Shown: positions 27,096-36,459, counted from the stretch's first letter. The stretch: 64,000 nt of DNA from Anaerobacillus alkaliphilus (GCF_004116265.1 NZ_QOUX01000001.1:558001-622000), one strand, 5' to 3'. The notes: a model not told the origin generated them from the sequence alone. A program made the numbers and translations.

Positions 27096-27866
27096 ATGCA
27101 AATTAGGTTCTTTCTTCAATTATTAATCGTGCTATCAATAATAGTTGGTTGCTCGAATGAAGCGAATTATCTTAGTGAAGTGAATAAACAAAATGAAGAA
27201 CTGAAAGAAAGTATCTACAAAAATCCACCACAGGTGACAATTTCTAATGGGGTAGAGGAAGTCAACGGTCTACTTGGCCCATATGGCTGGACGTCTTGTT
27301 GTAATAATGGGAAAAGTATAAGTGTTCAAGCGTCCTCGGATGCACCACCGAACTTAGTTCAAAACAGAAAACCGTTGAAAGTAACTTCTGGCACGACAAT
27401 ATCTATAGAGTTCGAGACACCTCCTATTAAATATGAGGTCAAGACGTGGGGTGAAAATAACGATGTTACAGGCTCCTTTACTGAAATAGATACTATTACA
27501 CATAAAGGAAGAACTGTTTTTGAAATTCTTGCGACCTGGGAGCAGGGTATTGCGAGTTACTCATTTTTAGTAGATATTGAACATGAGAGCGGTGCTGAAG
27601 CCGTCATTAACACTATATTAATTTCTTTAGAATCGAAAGAAGGAATTGAACTTTTTGCAAAAGCAGTTGCTACTTCAAAGAAAGAGCCCGGTATTGTTAA
27701 TATGGCAAACCCGCAGTATCAATTCAGTCTCGGTGAAGAAAGCTATTTTCTTTGGATTACTGAGAAAGCAGGAACAATCATGAATACAAAAGACACACAT
27801 ACGATCTATTCGTTGTCCAGAAGTTCAGTTGAAGAAATCTATGAGTTTGTGAATAAAGTTAATTAA
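27096..27866 (+). CDS. Lipoprotein of unknown function
   Basis: 256 residues from ATG 27096, 7 bp after GGAGGG; an in-frame ATG at 27048 has no ribosome site. The lipobox is LSIIVGC. A short coiled-coil-like linker (NKQNEELKESI) precedes a beta-rich domain with GPYGWTSCCNNGKSISVQAS and a second C-terminal domain. The paired Cys and Trp motif might form a disulfide or metal site outside the cell. The family is not recognised. Confidence 0.75.
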   Translation: MQIRFFLQLLIVLSIIVGCSNEANYLSEVNKQNEELKESIYKNPPQVTISNGVEEVNGLLGPYGWTSCCNNGKSISVQASSDAPPNLVQNRKPLKVTSGTTISIEFETPPIKYEVKTWGENNDVTGSFTEIDTITHKGRTVFEILATWEQGIASYSFLVDIEHESGAEAVINTILISLESKEGIELFAKAVATSKKEPGIVNMANPQYQFSLGEESYFLWITEKAGTIMNTKDTHTIYSLSRSSVEEIYEFVNKVN

Positions 27867-27960
27867 ACATCAATTTTTTGTATTAGGTAATTATTGAAAT
27901 TTTTGTTATTACAAATAGCATATGAATAGCTTAAGGGCATGGATTTAGGGAGGAAACATT

Positions 27961-28449
27961 ATGATTAATAGAAACAAGAGTAAGAGGAACTGGTATATCG
28001 TTGGTGTAGTCACGATGCTTTTAGGTGGTATCTGGCTGTTCTTCCATTTCACTTACTTTTTTAATCCTCTAACGTTTAAAAAAGATGATGTCACGTATTT
28101 ACCTTGGAGCTGGTATGAAAATCCGCTGACAATTGAATACATGGTATTAGAGGACGAGGGCTGGCAAGGAAAAATAGTAGATGATGGAAGTGAAGTAAAG
28201 TTTGTCATCGATCAACTTAAATCTAGCCCAGTTATCCAAGATGCAGACCGCGAGGAGTATCAAACCTCCGACAATATCATTAGATTAATAGTGCTCCGCC
28301 GTGGAGACGATGCCATCTTACTCGAAGTTAGGCAGGAGTGGGAAGGAAATGTTTTCTATTTTACGCACAATCGTGTGTTTGTCAAGGTAACAGAAGAGCT
28401 TGAGATGCTATTTGAGGAACGATTTTCACAAGTAGAAAAATTGCATTGA
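27961..28449 (+). CDS. Single-pass membrane protein
   Basis: 162 residues with GGAGGAA before ATG. A basic N terminus (NRNKSKRNWY) and one membrane helix (VGVVTMLLGGIWLFFHF) are followed by about 125 extracytoplasmic residues rich in acidic and aromatic residues (VTYLPWSWYENPLTIEYMVL). No family was recognised. It is probably a surface-exposed stand-alone gene. Confidence 0.65.
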   Translation: MINRNKSKRNWYIVGVVTMLLGGIWLFFHFTYFFNPLTFKKDDVTYLPWSWYENPLTIEYMVLEDEGWQGKIVDDGSEVKFVIDQLKSSPVIQDADREEYQTSDNIIRLIVLRRGDDAILLEVRQEWEGNVFYFTHNRVFVKVTEELEMLFEERFSQVEKLH

Positions 28450-28528
28450 TTTAAGATAGGTATGGAGATGGACAGAAGCTTGAAGGATTTTACGTTGCTA
28501 ATAAATTTCAAGTTTAGCTTGTTCAATT

Positions 28529-28557
28529 GAGAGTTGCGAAATTGCATCTCTTTTTTG
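28529..28557 (+). terminator. Terminator
   Basis: GAGAGTTGC pairs with GCATCTC(T) across GAAATT and is followed by T6. It lies 80 bp after the preceding stop codon. Confidence 0.65.
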
Positions 28558-28625
28558 TATTTCTACATACTGGAAAATGGTGTAAAATTAAGTTGCACTA
28601 AGTTAAGCGGTTTTGGGGGATTGCT

Positions 28626-29144
28626 ATGAAAATAGAAAAAAAGTTTCTTTTTTCAATTATTATTATCACTACCTTTTTCGTGTATTGGGGAATTACTTAT
28701 TATCAAAATTCAACAGTTGAAAAGTTACTACGTAACGTTAAAGGAAATATTTTAGAAGTCATTCCAGTTAATCATAATGAAAGGATTGTCCTGGTTGATT
28801 CTAGAAATTTTATAGAAGCTATATCATATAAAAAGGGAGTTTTCGGGTGGAATAACTATGGTTCATCTTCGCCTGCTATTAGGCCAAGTATAAGTGAAGA
28901 AGATTTTCGTATTGATTTTATCAGTTCAATAGCAGTTTCAGATAGAGGGATTTACTATGGATATGCTCCTGATAGTGTAACTATGGTTCGGCTTCAAACC
29001 AATGACTTTGATATAAGATATAAAGTACATTCATACTATTGGTACATCCCATTGGATCAGAGGAATTTTAATTTTAAAGCCGAACAATTTAGTGTGTTTT
29101 ACAACGATGGAAGAGAAGGATTTTATCCGTTTAATAGACCTTGA
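28626..29144 (+). CDS. Single-pass membrane protein
   Basis: 172 residues with GGGGGAT ahead of ATG 28626. An N-terminal helix (FLFSIIIITTFFVYWGI) anchors an extracytoplasmic beta-rich domain with many Tyr and Ser residues and ending GFYPFNRP. The family and function are unknown. It forms a series with the next small membrane protein gene 55 bp downstream. Confidence 0.6.
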   Translation: MKIEKKFLFSIIIITTFFVYWGITYYQNSTVEKLLRNVKGNILEVIPVNHNERIVLVDSRNFIEAISYKKGVFGWNNYGSSSPAIRPSISEEDFRIDFISSIAVSDRGIYYGYAPDSVTMVRLQTNDFDIRYKVHSYYWYIPLDQRNFNFKAEQFSVFYNDGREGFYPFNRP

Positions 29145-29198
29145 CGTGCTAATGGAGAAATACAAGATTATTAGAAATTTTAAGGAGGATGGAGTTTT

Positions 29199-29561
29199 TT
29201 GAGACTAAAGAAATTGGTCATTATGATGCCGTTACTATTACTCTTATTAGGTATTTTCTATGCACTTTTATACTCTTCCAACTCCAATAGAGTTTTTAGT
29301 GCAATTGATTTCAACAATAAAGTGTACAACTCAACTTCATTAAAATATGAGGATTTATCTTTTGAAGCGCGAACATTTATATCAGTAGAGGAATTCAACA
29401 ACTGGAATACTTGGGAAGATGTTGAGAAGAGTTTTTCAAAATTCAATAATCCAAATGTAGATGCGGATTTCGTCACTCACGGAGCATACGCGGTCACATA
29501 TAGTTATTACCACAAATCTATTGTTGGATATAAGTTGAGTTATCTGAAATTTCAGAGGTAG
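29199..29561 (+). CDS. Small single-pass membrane protein
   Basis: 120 residues from TTG 29199, 10 bp behind AAGGAGG. One N-terminal hydrophobic segment (VIMMPLLLLLLGIFYALLY) is followed by a short exported domain (FNNKVYNSTSLKYEDLSF). There is no lipobox Cys. It is similar in plan to its upstream neighbour, but no family was recognised. Confidence 0.6.
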   Translation: MRLKKLVIMMPLLLLLLGIFYALLYSSNSNRVFSAIDFNNKVYNSTSLKYEDLSFEARTFISVEEFNNWNTWEDVEKSFSKFNNPNVDADFVTHGAYAVTYSYYHKSIVGYKLSYLKFQR

Positions 29562-29718
29562 CTAATAGCGGGGACTTTAAGTCTAGCAAGCTGTCACTAA
29601 AAAGTATTATATTCGCATTCTTATTGTATAAGCGATTTTGCGTCTTTATTTACTATAATAATTGAGAATGATGTTTAACCTAGTTTGGAATGATACTAAA
29701 AGTTTGTGAGGTATAAAT

Positions 29719-30528
29719 ATGAGTTTAAAAGAGCAATTAATAGAAGTGAAAAATCATTGTGGTGTATATCTTCCTACTGATGATTTAATTGAGCTGATGC
29801 TCAATAATATAGGAACGATAGATTCAGAGTTAAGGGATAAGCTAATTTATGCTACTCTTGCAAAATGGATTCAAGAAGATCATTTAAATAATAAACAGGT
29901 TAGATACATACTGGATAGGTGTCTTAGTAATAGTCATTTACTTTACTGCATTGGGGATAATAACAGTGATTCCGTCTTTATAAGGTCATTTTCAGCCTTA
30001 GTAATTGCTAGTCTGATGAATAAAGACCGTGAAACAAAGTTATTTACGGAAGAAGAGTTTTCTATGGTTTTTGATAAGAGTGTTCTATATTTAGGTTTGG
30101 AAAAAGATACAAGGGGTTTTGTCGATGAAAAGGGGTGGGCTCATGCGATAGCTCATGGAGCAGATTTATTGGACTCGTGTGTAAAACACCCAAGGTATTG
30201 TTCTGAGTATCATGAGATTACGCTTGAAACCATTAGTACCTGTTTGTTTCATGGAGTTATTTATATTGATGATGAAGATGAAAGGTTGGTTTTTGTTATC
30301 CAATCTCTTATAGACAAAGGTATGGAAGATGAGGTATTGGTGTCTTGGATAGACAACCTATCAAAAAAAATAAAAGAAGTTCACATCGTAGAAGGATATT
30401 CATTAAAATTTTTTAGAACCAAAACAAATATAATGAATTTCTATAAAACACTTTATTTCAGTTTGAATAGCGAGAAACATTACGTAAGGAATAGAATAGA
30501 AGAGAACATCCATAGTTGGAAAGAATGA
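29719..30528 (+). CDS. DUF2785 domain protein
   Basis: 269 residues, all-helical and cytoplasmic. The block DTRGFVDEKGWAHAIAHGAD (about 132-151) is the hallmark of the DUF2785 family, whose members have HEAT-like helical folds and no known activity. The preceding site is GTGAGGTATAA. It is one gene per transcript by appearance, as gaps on both sides lack coding sequence. Confidence 0.8.
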   Translation: MSLKEQLIEVKNHCGVYLPTDDLIELMLNNIGTIDSELRDKLIYATLAKWIQEDHLNNKQVRYILDRCLSNSHLLYCIGDNNSDSVFIRSFSALVIASLMNKDRETKLFTEEEFSMVFDKSVLYLGLEKDTRGFVDEKGWAHAIAHGADLLDSCVKHPRYCSEYHEITLETISTCLFHGVIYIDDEDERLVFVIQSLIDKGMEDEVLVSWIDNLSKKIKEVHIVEGYSLKFFRTKTNIMNFYKTLYFSLNSEKHYVRNRIEENIHSWKE

Positions 30529-30608
30529 AAATAAATACACTTTTCCTTTGTCTCGTAAAGCTTTGATAGAGTAAGGACTTAAGTAATAAGTAATTTATAA
30601 ATGAATTT

Positions 30609-30929
30609 ATGAAGGGAATGAGATTTGTGCGGGTGGTTTTAGAATTACTTAGAATTATTTTTATTTTTGCTATTCTTGTAACAGTCTTAGGTGGCATTCC
30701 TTATGGTATATATTCATCTATCGGTATCAATACTGATAAATATGGATGGACAGCTATTCTTGGTGTATTTATTTTAATCTTTGTTTTATATAGAAATAAA
30801 CTTCAATTCAGTGGATGGTACATAGGGAAAGGTAGAGAAAAGCTACCTAAAGGTGTATCAAAAACGTTACTAATATTTGCTATCACTCTATTATTATGTC
30901 CCCCAATTCTGCATTACTTGTTTAGTTAA
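30609..30929 (+). CDS. Small membrane protein
   Basis: 106 residues with three hydrophobic segments (LLRIIFIFAILVTVLGGI, WTAILGVFILIFVLY and LLIFAITLLLCPPILHYLF). The start is uncertain: ATG 30609 has a weak ribosome site, and GTG 30627 behind GAAGGGAATGAG is also possible. No family was recognised. Confidence 0.55.
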   Translation: MKGMRFVRVVLELLRIIFIFAILVTVLGGIPYGIYSSIGINTDKYGWTAILGVFILIFVLYRNKLQFSGWYIGKGREKLPKGVSKTLLIFAITLLLCPPILHYLFS

Positions 30930-31002
30930 AAGTAGGTAATTGTTGAAAATAACAATCGCTTTTTTAATAGTTAGCGGTTTAATTGGAGAAGGAGGAGTGG
31001 CT

Positions 31003-31260
31003 TTGAAGATTTTTCAATCAAAAAATGTAAAGCTTACTTACCAAATCACATTATTTATGTTTTTTCTTGCAATTGGCTTTTTAATATATCCTTCAAAATT
31101 AGCAGAATTTGTGTTTTTCATGGCTTCCGTAGGTGCTTTCTTTATAGTTGACACAGCCTTATCCAATCAAAAGAAAAATACTCGAATAGGTTTTGCTTTA
31201 GTCTTAGGATTAACCTTTTTCTTAGTAACATTTACTATAGTTAGGAATTCCTTTCCTTAG
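31003..31260 (+). CDS. Small membrane protein
   Basis: 85 residues from TTG 31003, 6 bp behind GGAGGAG. The open frame upstream to 30940 overlaps a hairpin (ATTGTTGAAAATAACAAT then CGCTTTTTT) that belongs to the repeat family, so the downstream start is preferred. Three hydrophobic segments (LFMFFLAIGFLIYP, VFFMASVGAFFIVD and FALVLGLTFFLVTF) are seen. The function is unknown. Confidence 0.6.
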   Translation: MKIFQSKNVKLTYQITLFMFFLAIGFLIYPSKLAEFVFFMASVGAFFIVDTALSNQKKNTRIGFALVLGLTFFLVTFTIVRNSFP

Positions 31261-31334
31261 TTTTCATTTCGGGATAATAACTCTATTACGTTTTAAAATT
31301 TGTAGCTACTATGTGTTTAAAAAGGAGTCTTCTA

Positions 31335-31508
31335 ATGAATAATCCATTGTCCTATATTTTAGCTTTGCTTATTGTTTCATTCTTAACATTTTTCATTGGT
31401 GCTACTGTATTAGGAGGAACTGATACACCTTATACGGATTTTATTTTGACATTAATTGCTGTTCAATTAGTTATGGCTAAGTTACTTCCGTTAAATAAAA
31501 ATGAGTAA
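31335..31508 (+). CDS. Small membrane protein
   Basis: 57 residues from ATG 31335, behind AAAGGAG. Two hydrophobic segments (YILALLIVSFLTFFIGATVL and ILTLIAVQLVMAKLLPL) are followed by a charged tail. It is third in a run of tiny membrane protein genes. No family was recognised. Confidence 0.6.
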   Translation: MNNPLSYILALLIVSFLTFFIGATVLGGTDTPYTDFILTLIAVQLVMAKLLPLNKNE

Positions 31509-31536
31509 AGAATTAAAATGAATTCAACGAATGCAA

Positions 31537-31578
31537 GAGTTGAGCAACAAGACCATTGTTGACTCAGCTCTCTTTCTT
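31537..31578 (+). terminator. Terminator
   Basis: GAGTTGAG(C)AACAA pairs with TTGTTGACTCAGCTC and is followed by TCTTTCTTT. The remaining sequence to 31817 holds only a minus-strand frame that could be a gene remnant, with no ribosome site. Confidence 0.7.
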
Positions 31579-31817
31579 TAATTGTGTAGTTAAAGTAAAG
31601 AAGTTTCATTTTCTACGATCTTACGAAAGGGGATACGTAAGCTACTGTAGTGGTCGGGGTTATGACATTTACTCCAATTATCAGTGATACGATCTCGATT
31701 TATTGCTACGGTGGTAAACATATATTTACCTGAAATATATATCTTTTCAATGAAGGTTAAATCATAAAAGTAAAAATTTAGTAGTAGCAACAGAAAGTAG
31801 CGTAGGAGGTAGTATTT

Positions 31818-32546
31818 ATGACGAAGGAAATGCTAGTGAAAATCAGTGATTTTCATTTGTTTGCTAGAATTACCGGTAGTGGAAACCAAATGGTAGTGTT
31901 GGAGTCAGGTTATGGTGATGACTCAAGTGCATGGGACTTGATTGTTTCCGAGGTTTCAGAGTTTGCTGAAGTTTTGGTTTATGATCGCGCGGGATTAGGT
32001 AAAAGCGAAAGAAGTACCTCTCCTCGAACTAGTCGGGAAATGGTTAAGGAACTACATATACTTTTACATACCTTAGAATTAAAACCGCCGTATATATTCG
32101 TCGGACATTCTTTTGGTGGTGTCAATGTAAGATTGTATGCTACTGAATATCCTGAGGACGTTGCAGGTCTGGTACTGGTTGACACTACTCCAGAGGATTA
32201 CCGCGAAAGGTTTCTTCCAACTATGCCAAAAGAGTTTCAAGATGCTTATAACCAACAATTTGTCTTGGAAGGGAACTATTCTGAGTTTATGGAGAGTTTG
32301 CAGCAGGTAAAGTACTCGAAACAGACATTATCTGTTCCGCTGGTTGTTTTAGCGGCTGGCAAAAAAACACATTATTCTAGTGAGTCACAAGCCTTATGGA
32401 ATGATATGCAACGAGAAATGTTAGGAATCTCTTCAAAAGCTGAATTTGTATTAGCCGAAAAAAGTGCACATTACATTCAAAATGATGAACCAGATTTAGT
32501 TGTTCAAGCTATTAAGATGCTGGTTAATCAATATATTTCCAAATAA
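31818..32546 (+). CDS. Alpha/beta hydrolase
   Basis: 242 residues with TAGGAGGTAG ahead of ATG. Features of the alpha/beta hydrolase fold: an oxyanion-region VLESGYGDDSSAWD, the nucleophile elbow GHSFGG (Ser98), VDTTPEDYRERF, and the catalytic His in KSAHYIQNDEPD near the C terminus. It is cytoplasmic. It is similar to esterase/haloperoxidase-type hydrolases; the substrate is unknown. Confidence 0.85.
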   Translation: MTKEMLVKISDFHLFARITGSGNQMVVLESGYGDDSSAWDLIVSEVSEFAEVLVYDRAGLGKSERSTSPRTSREMVKELHILLHTLELKPPYIFVGHSFGGVNVRLYATEYPEDVAGLVLVDTTPEDYRERFLPTMPKEFQDAYNQQFVLEGNYSEFMESLQQVKYSKQTLSVPLVVLAAGKKTHYSSESQALWNDMQREMLGISSKAEFVLAEKSAHYIQNDEPDLVVQAIKMLVNQYISK

Positions 32547-32597
32547 AAGGTAAATTATGTTAAGCTAGTAATTAGATAACCAGATTAGGAGGGAAAT

Positions 32598-33167
32598 ATG
32601 ACAACGATTATTTGGTTTTTATATGAAATATTTGATCTAGTTCTCTTTGTTATATTACTGGCATTGCTGACGTTTTTCTTGAGTTTGTTCTTTAAAAAGA
32701 AAAAAACATTAATATCCGCTGTTGCGGTAGTAGTTGTTGGAACAATTTTGTTAATTGTAGCAAGCCAATATACAACATTTGAGAAACTTGTTTCAAACTA
32801 TATTAACGAGGAAACTGAGATAAAAGATGTCACGATTACAATCCTAGATCCTTCAAGTGATCGTCGAACAAGAATTGCTAGTGTGACGATTAAGGATGAG
32901 GAAATTATCGAACGCATCTTGGATGACTTTAGCGGACTAAGATTAAAAAGAGATCGAGATGCTCGATATTATGGTAGAGAATACGAAATACGAATTTTCG
33001 CTACCAATAAAACCAAAAGAGGCGACTATTTGACAACCAGCTATTACCTCTTTGTTGACGAGGATTATGTGAATGAATACAAAATTGTGAATGATGTAGA
33101 TCATTTAAAAACGCTAATGGAGTTAATAGAAGATGAAGAAATCGAATGGACCACTTACGATGATTAA
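32598..33167 (+). CDS. Membrane-anchored protein of unknown function
   Basis: 189 residues, TAGGAGGG before ATG. Two N-terminal hydrophobic segments (LVLFVILLALLTFFLSLFF and AVAVVVVGTILLIVA), then a soluble extracytoplasmic domain of about 115 residues, rich in charged residues (EIIERILDDFSGLRLKRDRD). The family was not recognised. The next gene follows 13 bp downstream, so the two probably form an operon. Confidence 0.65.
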   Translation: MTTIIWFLYEIFDLVLFVILLALLTFFLSLFFKKKKTLISAVAVVVVGTILLIVASQYTTFEKLVSNYINEETEIKDVTITILDPSSDRRTRIASVTIKDEEIIERILDDFSGLRLKRDRDARYYGREYEIRIFATNKTKRGDYLTTSYYLFVDEDYVNEYKIVNDVDHLKTLMELIEDEEIEWTTYDD

Positions 33168-33180
33168 GGGGAGGTATTAG

Positions 33181-33705
33181 GTGAGAAGTAGGTTAGAGAA
33201 GCGGTTTACATTTTTATATACGGGTGAGGCTGCCGCTATGGTAGTTTTTATCTTTGTCAGCTTTTTGTGGCATCTATCATTCCCTGGACTAGGATTATTT
33301 TATTTGTTTTCTTTCTGGGTCTCTTTTCTTTTGCTACTTTTTCTCTTGATGCAAGGGTCCTATTATTGGTATAGCAAAAGAAGGCGCTTAAAGAAGGAAG
33401 GGACATCGATAACCCCTGATAGAGTGGTGCAATACCTTTGGAGAATGAAAAGGTGGAATGTCATTTGGATTTGGATTGCACCTCTGTCATTCTTCATCGA
33501 TGTCTATATTTGGTATCCATCTTTGCCTCTAGGCATGGCTATTGCGCTGTTTATCTATATTTTCTCCATCTTGGAATATATCAATTATTTCCATCTTCAG
33601 CTATCGTATGATAATGTTTCTGACATTAAGTACCTTGCCAAGACTAGAAGGTTGAAGCAAGCTTGTATAAGTAAGGATTTCGTTAGGAAGCGGCTTAACC
33701 GGTAA
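33181..33705 (+). CDS. Integral membrane protein
   Basis: 174 residues, GTG start behind GGGGAGG. Four hydrophobic segments in two pairs (AAMVVFIFVSFLWHLSF, GLFYLFSFWVSFLLLLFLL, IWIWIAPLSFFIDVYIWY and MAIALFIYIFSILEY), plus a basic C-terminal tail (KTRRLKQACISK). No family was recognised. It is translationally close to the upstream membrane-anchored gene. Confidence 0.65.
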   Translation: MRSRLEKRFTFLYTGEAAAMVVFIFVSFLWHLSFPGLGLFYLFSFWVSFLLLLFLLMQGSYYWYSKRRRLKKEGTSITPDRVVQYLWRMKRWNVIWIWIAPLSFFIDVYIWYPSLPLGMAIALFIYIFSILEYINYFHLQLSYDNVSDIKYLAKTRRLKQACISKDFVRKRLNR

Positions 33706-33876
33706 TTTGTGTAAAGGGTAAGTTTTTTCCTGAGCAATCCTGAAGAAGAAAGGGAAAGCCGTTCGTTATAGATCCTATTAGCGAAGATACAACAGTCTAT
33801 TTAAGTAGACAACTAAATCAAGTAAGTGAGTAAACCTTGTAATTACTCATTTTCACAAAGGAATTGATATCATTCG

Positions 33877-34728
33877 ATGATCAAAAAATTGTTAACTGCA
33901 CTATATGTTTCCCTGCTTGTAAGCGGCTTTTATTTGATTGCAGGTTTGATCATGCAGGACTCTATTTTGTTTGCTGCAATAGTGTTTGTATACACCGCAA
34001 TTGGAACCGTTATTTATGGGATTCCAGTATCTTTACTGTCAGATTGGTTAACGAAAAACATGCAAGACTACCGTCTGCTGGTAGCGGGGCTAATCCATCT
34101 ATTCTTTGGGGCAGCAACTGTAATATTTATTGATTTTCTAGCGTATTATGCGGTCTTCAGTGCCTGTCTCTTTTTTGTTATTAATGAATGGCTGCACCGA
34201 AGAGAGAGAAGCAGGAAAAAGCTGCTTGGCAGTAGTCTTGTTATTGTTGCGTTTTTGGCATTGGCTATTTTTGCAGTTTATAAGGTTCCTCCACTCTTTC
34301 AAGAAAAGACTAATACGATTTATTTAATTCCGGAAGGTTTTGAAGGTCCGATAATTGTGTTCTATAGTGAGCCTAATCAGCCGAAGCCGGAAACAGAAGG
34401 AGCATATAAAGTCGTTCCAGTTGAAGTTGCAAAGCTAAAAGAAGATGAGGACACATATGGGTTTTATAAGACATCGTCTCCACAATCATTCGGGATATTA
34501 AATAACGAGTATTATTACGTAGATCAAGCAGGAGAAAGAACTATGATTCCTCATGATTGTGTCCACTATGACGGGGTCGGCTCATTTAATGATTCCAACG
34601 GCAAGACCGCAAACTATGAGAAGCTACAATTGACAAAAAGTATGTGTGGCGAAAACTATTTTATGCAAGGAAATGAACGTTACAGGCGGCTCAGTGATAA
34701 AGTGCTAGAACGGATGTTTGAGGACTAG
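33877..34728 (+). CDS. Membrane protein with DUF6843-like C-terminal domain
   Basis: 283 residues. Five hydrophobic segments in the first 145 residues, then an extracytoplasmic domain starting NTIYLIPEGFEGPIIVFYSE. The YLIPEGxEGxIxVxY pattern is the hallmark of DUF6843 domains in Bacillus surface proteins of unknown role. AAAGGA lies 13 bp upstream of ATG 33877, a wide spacing. The frame shifted by one base also looks open but is a shadow. Confidence 0.7.
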   Translation: MIKKLLTALYVSLLVSGFYLIAGLIMQDSILFAAIVFVYTAIGTVIYGIPVSLLSDWLTKNMQDYRLLVAGLIHLFFGAATVIFIDFLAYYAVFSACLFFVINEWLHRRERSRKKLLGSSLVIVAFLALAIFAVYKVPPLFQEKTNTIYLIPEGFEGPIIVFYSEPNQPKPETEGAYKVVPVEVAKLKEDEDTYGFYKTSSPQSFGILNNEYYYVDQAGERTMIPHDCVHYDGVGSFNDSNGKTANYEKLQLTKSMCGENYFMQGNERYRRLSDKVLERMFED

Positions 34729-34731
34729 TCG

Positions 34732-34764
34732 TTAAAAGGAGTTGCAAAATGCAGCTCCTTTTTA
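34732..34764 (+). terminator. Terminator
   Basis: GTTAAAAGGAG(T)TGC pairs with GCAGCTCCTTTTTAAC around AAAAT. Confidence 0.85.
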
Positions 34765-34827
34765 ACACTGGTTTATTGAGCAGTTTAGATGAAGATGAAA
34801 AGAATCATAGTATTACCGGAGGTGCAA

Positions 34828-35427
34828 ATGATTAAATTAACTGATAAAAATTCTGATAGTGTAATCATTGTAATCCACGAAATTTATGGAATAAATCAAC
34901 ATATGAAGAATTTTTGTGAGTCTCTATCAGAACAGAATTTTGATGTTTTCTGTCCTGATTTATACGAGAGTCATACACCATTTGAATATCATCAAGAGAA
35001 AGTAGCTTATCATCATTTTATGGAGAACGTTGGTTTTGACAAGGCATTACATAAAATAAAAGATATTTTGTCAGATATTAAAAATCAATACAAAAGAATA
35101 TTTATTGTCGGATTTAGTGTTGGGGCGACCATAGCTTGGTTATGTAGTGAGGATGAATCTGTTGATGGAATAGTAGGATACTATGGTTCACGTATTAGAA
35201 ATTATGTTGGCATTTTACCAAAATCTCCAGTAATGCTTTTCTTTTCCACTGAAGAAAAATCATGTAATGTGGATGAGTTAATTTCCACTTTGGATAAAAA
35301 GAATAGTAAGCTATATAAATTCAGTGGTCAACATGGATTCAGTGACGCGTACTCTTCAAAATATAATGAGGAGTCAGCACAAAAAGCATATACACAAATG
35401 ATGAATTTCTTTCAGAAATTACGTTAA
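34828..35427 (+). CDS. Dienelactone hydrolase family protein
   Basis: 199 residues from ATG 34828, 5 bp after GGAGG. The fold signals are VIHEIYGINQHMK (oxyanion/Glu region), FCPDLYES, the nucleophile elbow GFSVGA with Ser in place of the dienelactone hydrolase Cys, and the catalytic His in GQHGFSD near the C terminus. It is a small cytoplasmic alpha/beta hydrolase with an unknown substrate. The upstream open frame to 34789 lies before the ribosome site. Confidence 0.8.
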   Translation: MIKLTDKNSDSVIIVIHEIYGINQHMKNFCESLSEQNFDVFCPDLYESHTPFEYHQEKVAYHHFMENVGFDKALHKIKDILSDIKNQYKRIFIVGFSVGATIAWLCSEDESVDGIVGYYGSRIRNYVGILPKSPVMLFFSTEEKSCNVDELISTLDKKNSKLYKFSGQHGFSDAYSSKYNEESAQKAYTQMMNFFQKLR

Positions 35428-35465
35428 CTCAAATGACTCTTTATCGAGAAAGGGGTGTGAGTGTT

Positions 35466-35762
35466 TTGCAGTTTGATTTTCTCAGCGTTATGTTAACTTT
35501 TGGACTTTTTATACTTATTTTTTCGCCTATACTATTTTCAAAAAAGCAGAAAGATAGCACTGAATATATTGGATGGGTTGGACTATTTAGGTCTAGGTGG
35601 TTTGGTATTCCACTCATTTTTCTTTTGCTATTTGGGAATTACACAGAGTTTGCTTTTTTAAATATTGTATACATCATTATTTCTTCTATAATAGTTTCGT
35701 TTTTGATTTCCCTAATAGCAAATCGCAAAGGGTTATTAAAAAAAAGCACTGATGTCTCGTAA
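35466..35762 (+). CDS. Small membrane protein
   Basis: 98 residues from TTG 35466, 10 bp behind AAGGGG; GTG 35457 and ATG 35433 in the same frame are less well placed. Three hydrophobic segments, the first MLTFGLFILIFSPILF and the last IIISSIIVSFLISLIA. The TEYIGWVGLF...W motif between them is unidentified. It follows the dienelactone-hydrolase-like gene closely. Confidence 0.55.
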   Translation: MQFDFLSVMLTFGLFILIFSPILFSKKQKDSTEYIGWVGLFRSRWFGIPLIFLLLFGNYTEFAFLNIVYIIISSIIVSFLISLIANRKGLLKKSTDVS

Positions 35763-35778
35763 AGGCTCGTTCTGTACT

Positions 35779-35810
35779 GCGTTAATTCAAGGAGGAATTA
35801 ACGCTTTTTT
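35779..35810 (+). terminator. Terminator of the hairpin repeat family
   Basis: GCGTTAATT pairs perfectly with AATTAACGC around CAAGGAGG and is followed by T6. The loop is close to that of the copies at 12155 and 59524. Confidence 0.85.
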
Positions 35811-35871
35811 GCGGGATTTATTAGCAATAACAATGAGCAAGTATTTTAGAGTTTAGGAGGATGAGGGATTT

Positions 35872-36336
35872 ATGGAAAAAGAAATTAATTTTAGAATAGC
35901 AACAGAACAAGATCTGGATAAAATTGTTGAAATGCTAGCTGATGATGTTTTAGGGAGAAAAAGGGAGAGATATGAGCAACCCCTTCCAGATAGTTACATA
36001 GAAGCGTTCAGAGCTATTTCATCTGACCCAAACAATGAATTAGTTGTAGCATGTCATGGAGATGAAATCATAGGCGTTCAACAAATTACCTTCACTCCAT
36101 ATATAACATATCAGGGCGGTTGGAGGGCTACCATTGAAGGGGTAAGAACTTCATCTGCTTCTCGTGGAAAAGGTATAGGTACTGAACTAATTAATTGGGG
36201 AATTAACCGTGCCAAAGAACGTGGATGTCACTTAGTACAGCTCACAACAGATAAAGAGCGTCCTGATGCTTTGAGATTTTATGAGAAGTTAGGCTTTAAG
36301 GCAACACATGAAGGATTAAAACTAAAACTCAAATAA
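35872..36336 (+). CDS. GNAT family N-acetyltransferase
   Basis: 154 residues with TAGGAGGATGAGG before ATG. Acetyl-CoA motif SRGKGIGTELINWGINRA around 104, preceded by the beta-strand ATIEGVRTSSA and followed by LVQLTTDKERPDALRFYEKL, a motif of small amine or amino acid acetyltransferases. The substrate is unknown. Confidence 0.88.
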   Translation: MEKEINFRIATEQDLDKIVEMLADDVLGRKRERYEQPLPDSYIEAFRAISSDPNNELVVACHGDEIIGVQQITFTPYITYQGGWRATIEGVRTSSASRGKGIGTELINWGINRAKERGCHLVQLTTDKERPDALRFYEKLGFKATHEGLKLKLK

Positions 36337-36429
36337 GTATAGGATAAGCACATTCAAGGGTGGTTGTTCCGATTTAATTTTTCAACTCTTTAAGGTGTTA
36401 ACTTTAAAAAAATATTTTCATAAATCATC

Positions 36430-36459
36430 TTTACAACTTCCTGAATTTGGTGATACTAT
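36430..36459 (+). promoter_or_regulatory. Sigma-A promoter of the T-box/glnS unit
   Basis: TTTACA (36430-36435), an 18-bp spacer and TACTAT (36454-36459) lie just upstream of the T-box leader, so transcription would start near 36466. Confidence 0.5.

Noticed and set aside
31590-31790. Minus-strand frame of 66 codons with a protein-like look (IYISGKYMFTTVAINRDRI)
   Set aside because: It starts at TTG without a ribosome site and lies between a terminator and the ribosome site of the alpha/beta hydrolase gene. It may be a remnant, but I cannot name a family or show a start.
33864-34133. Plus-strand frame starting TTG near AAAGGA
   Set aside because: It overlaps the DUF6843-like gene in another frame, has an unnatural Cys/His-rich composition and no family likeness.
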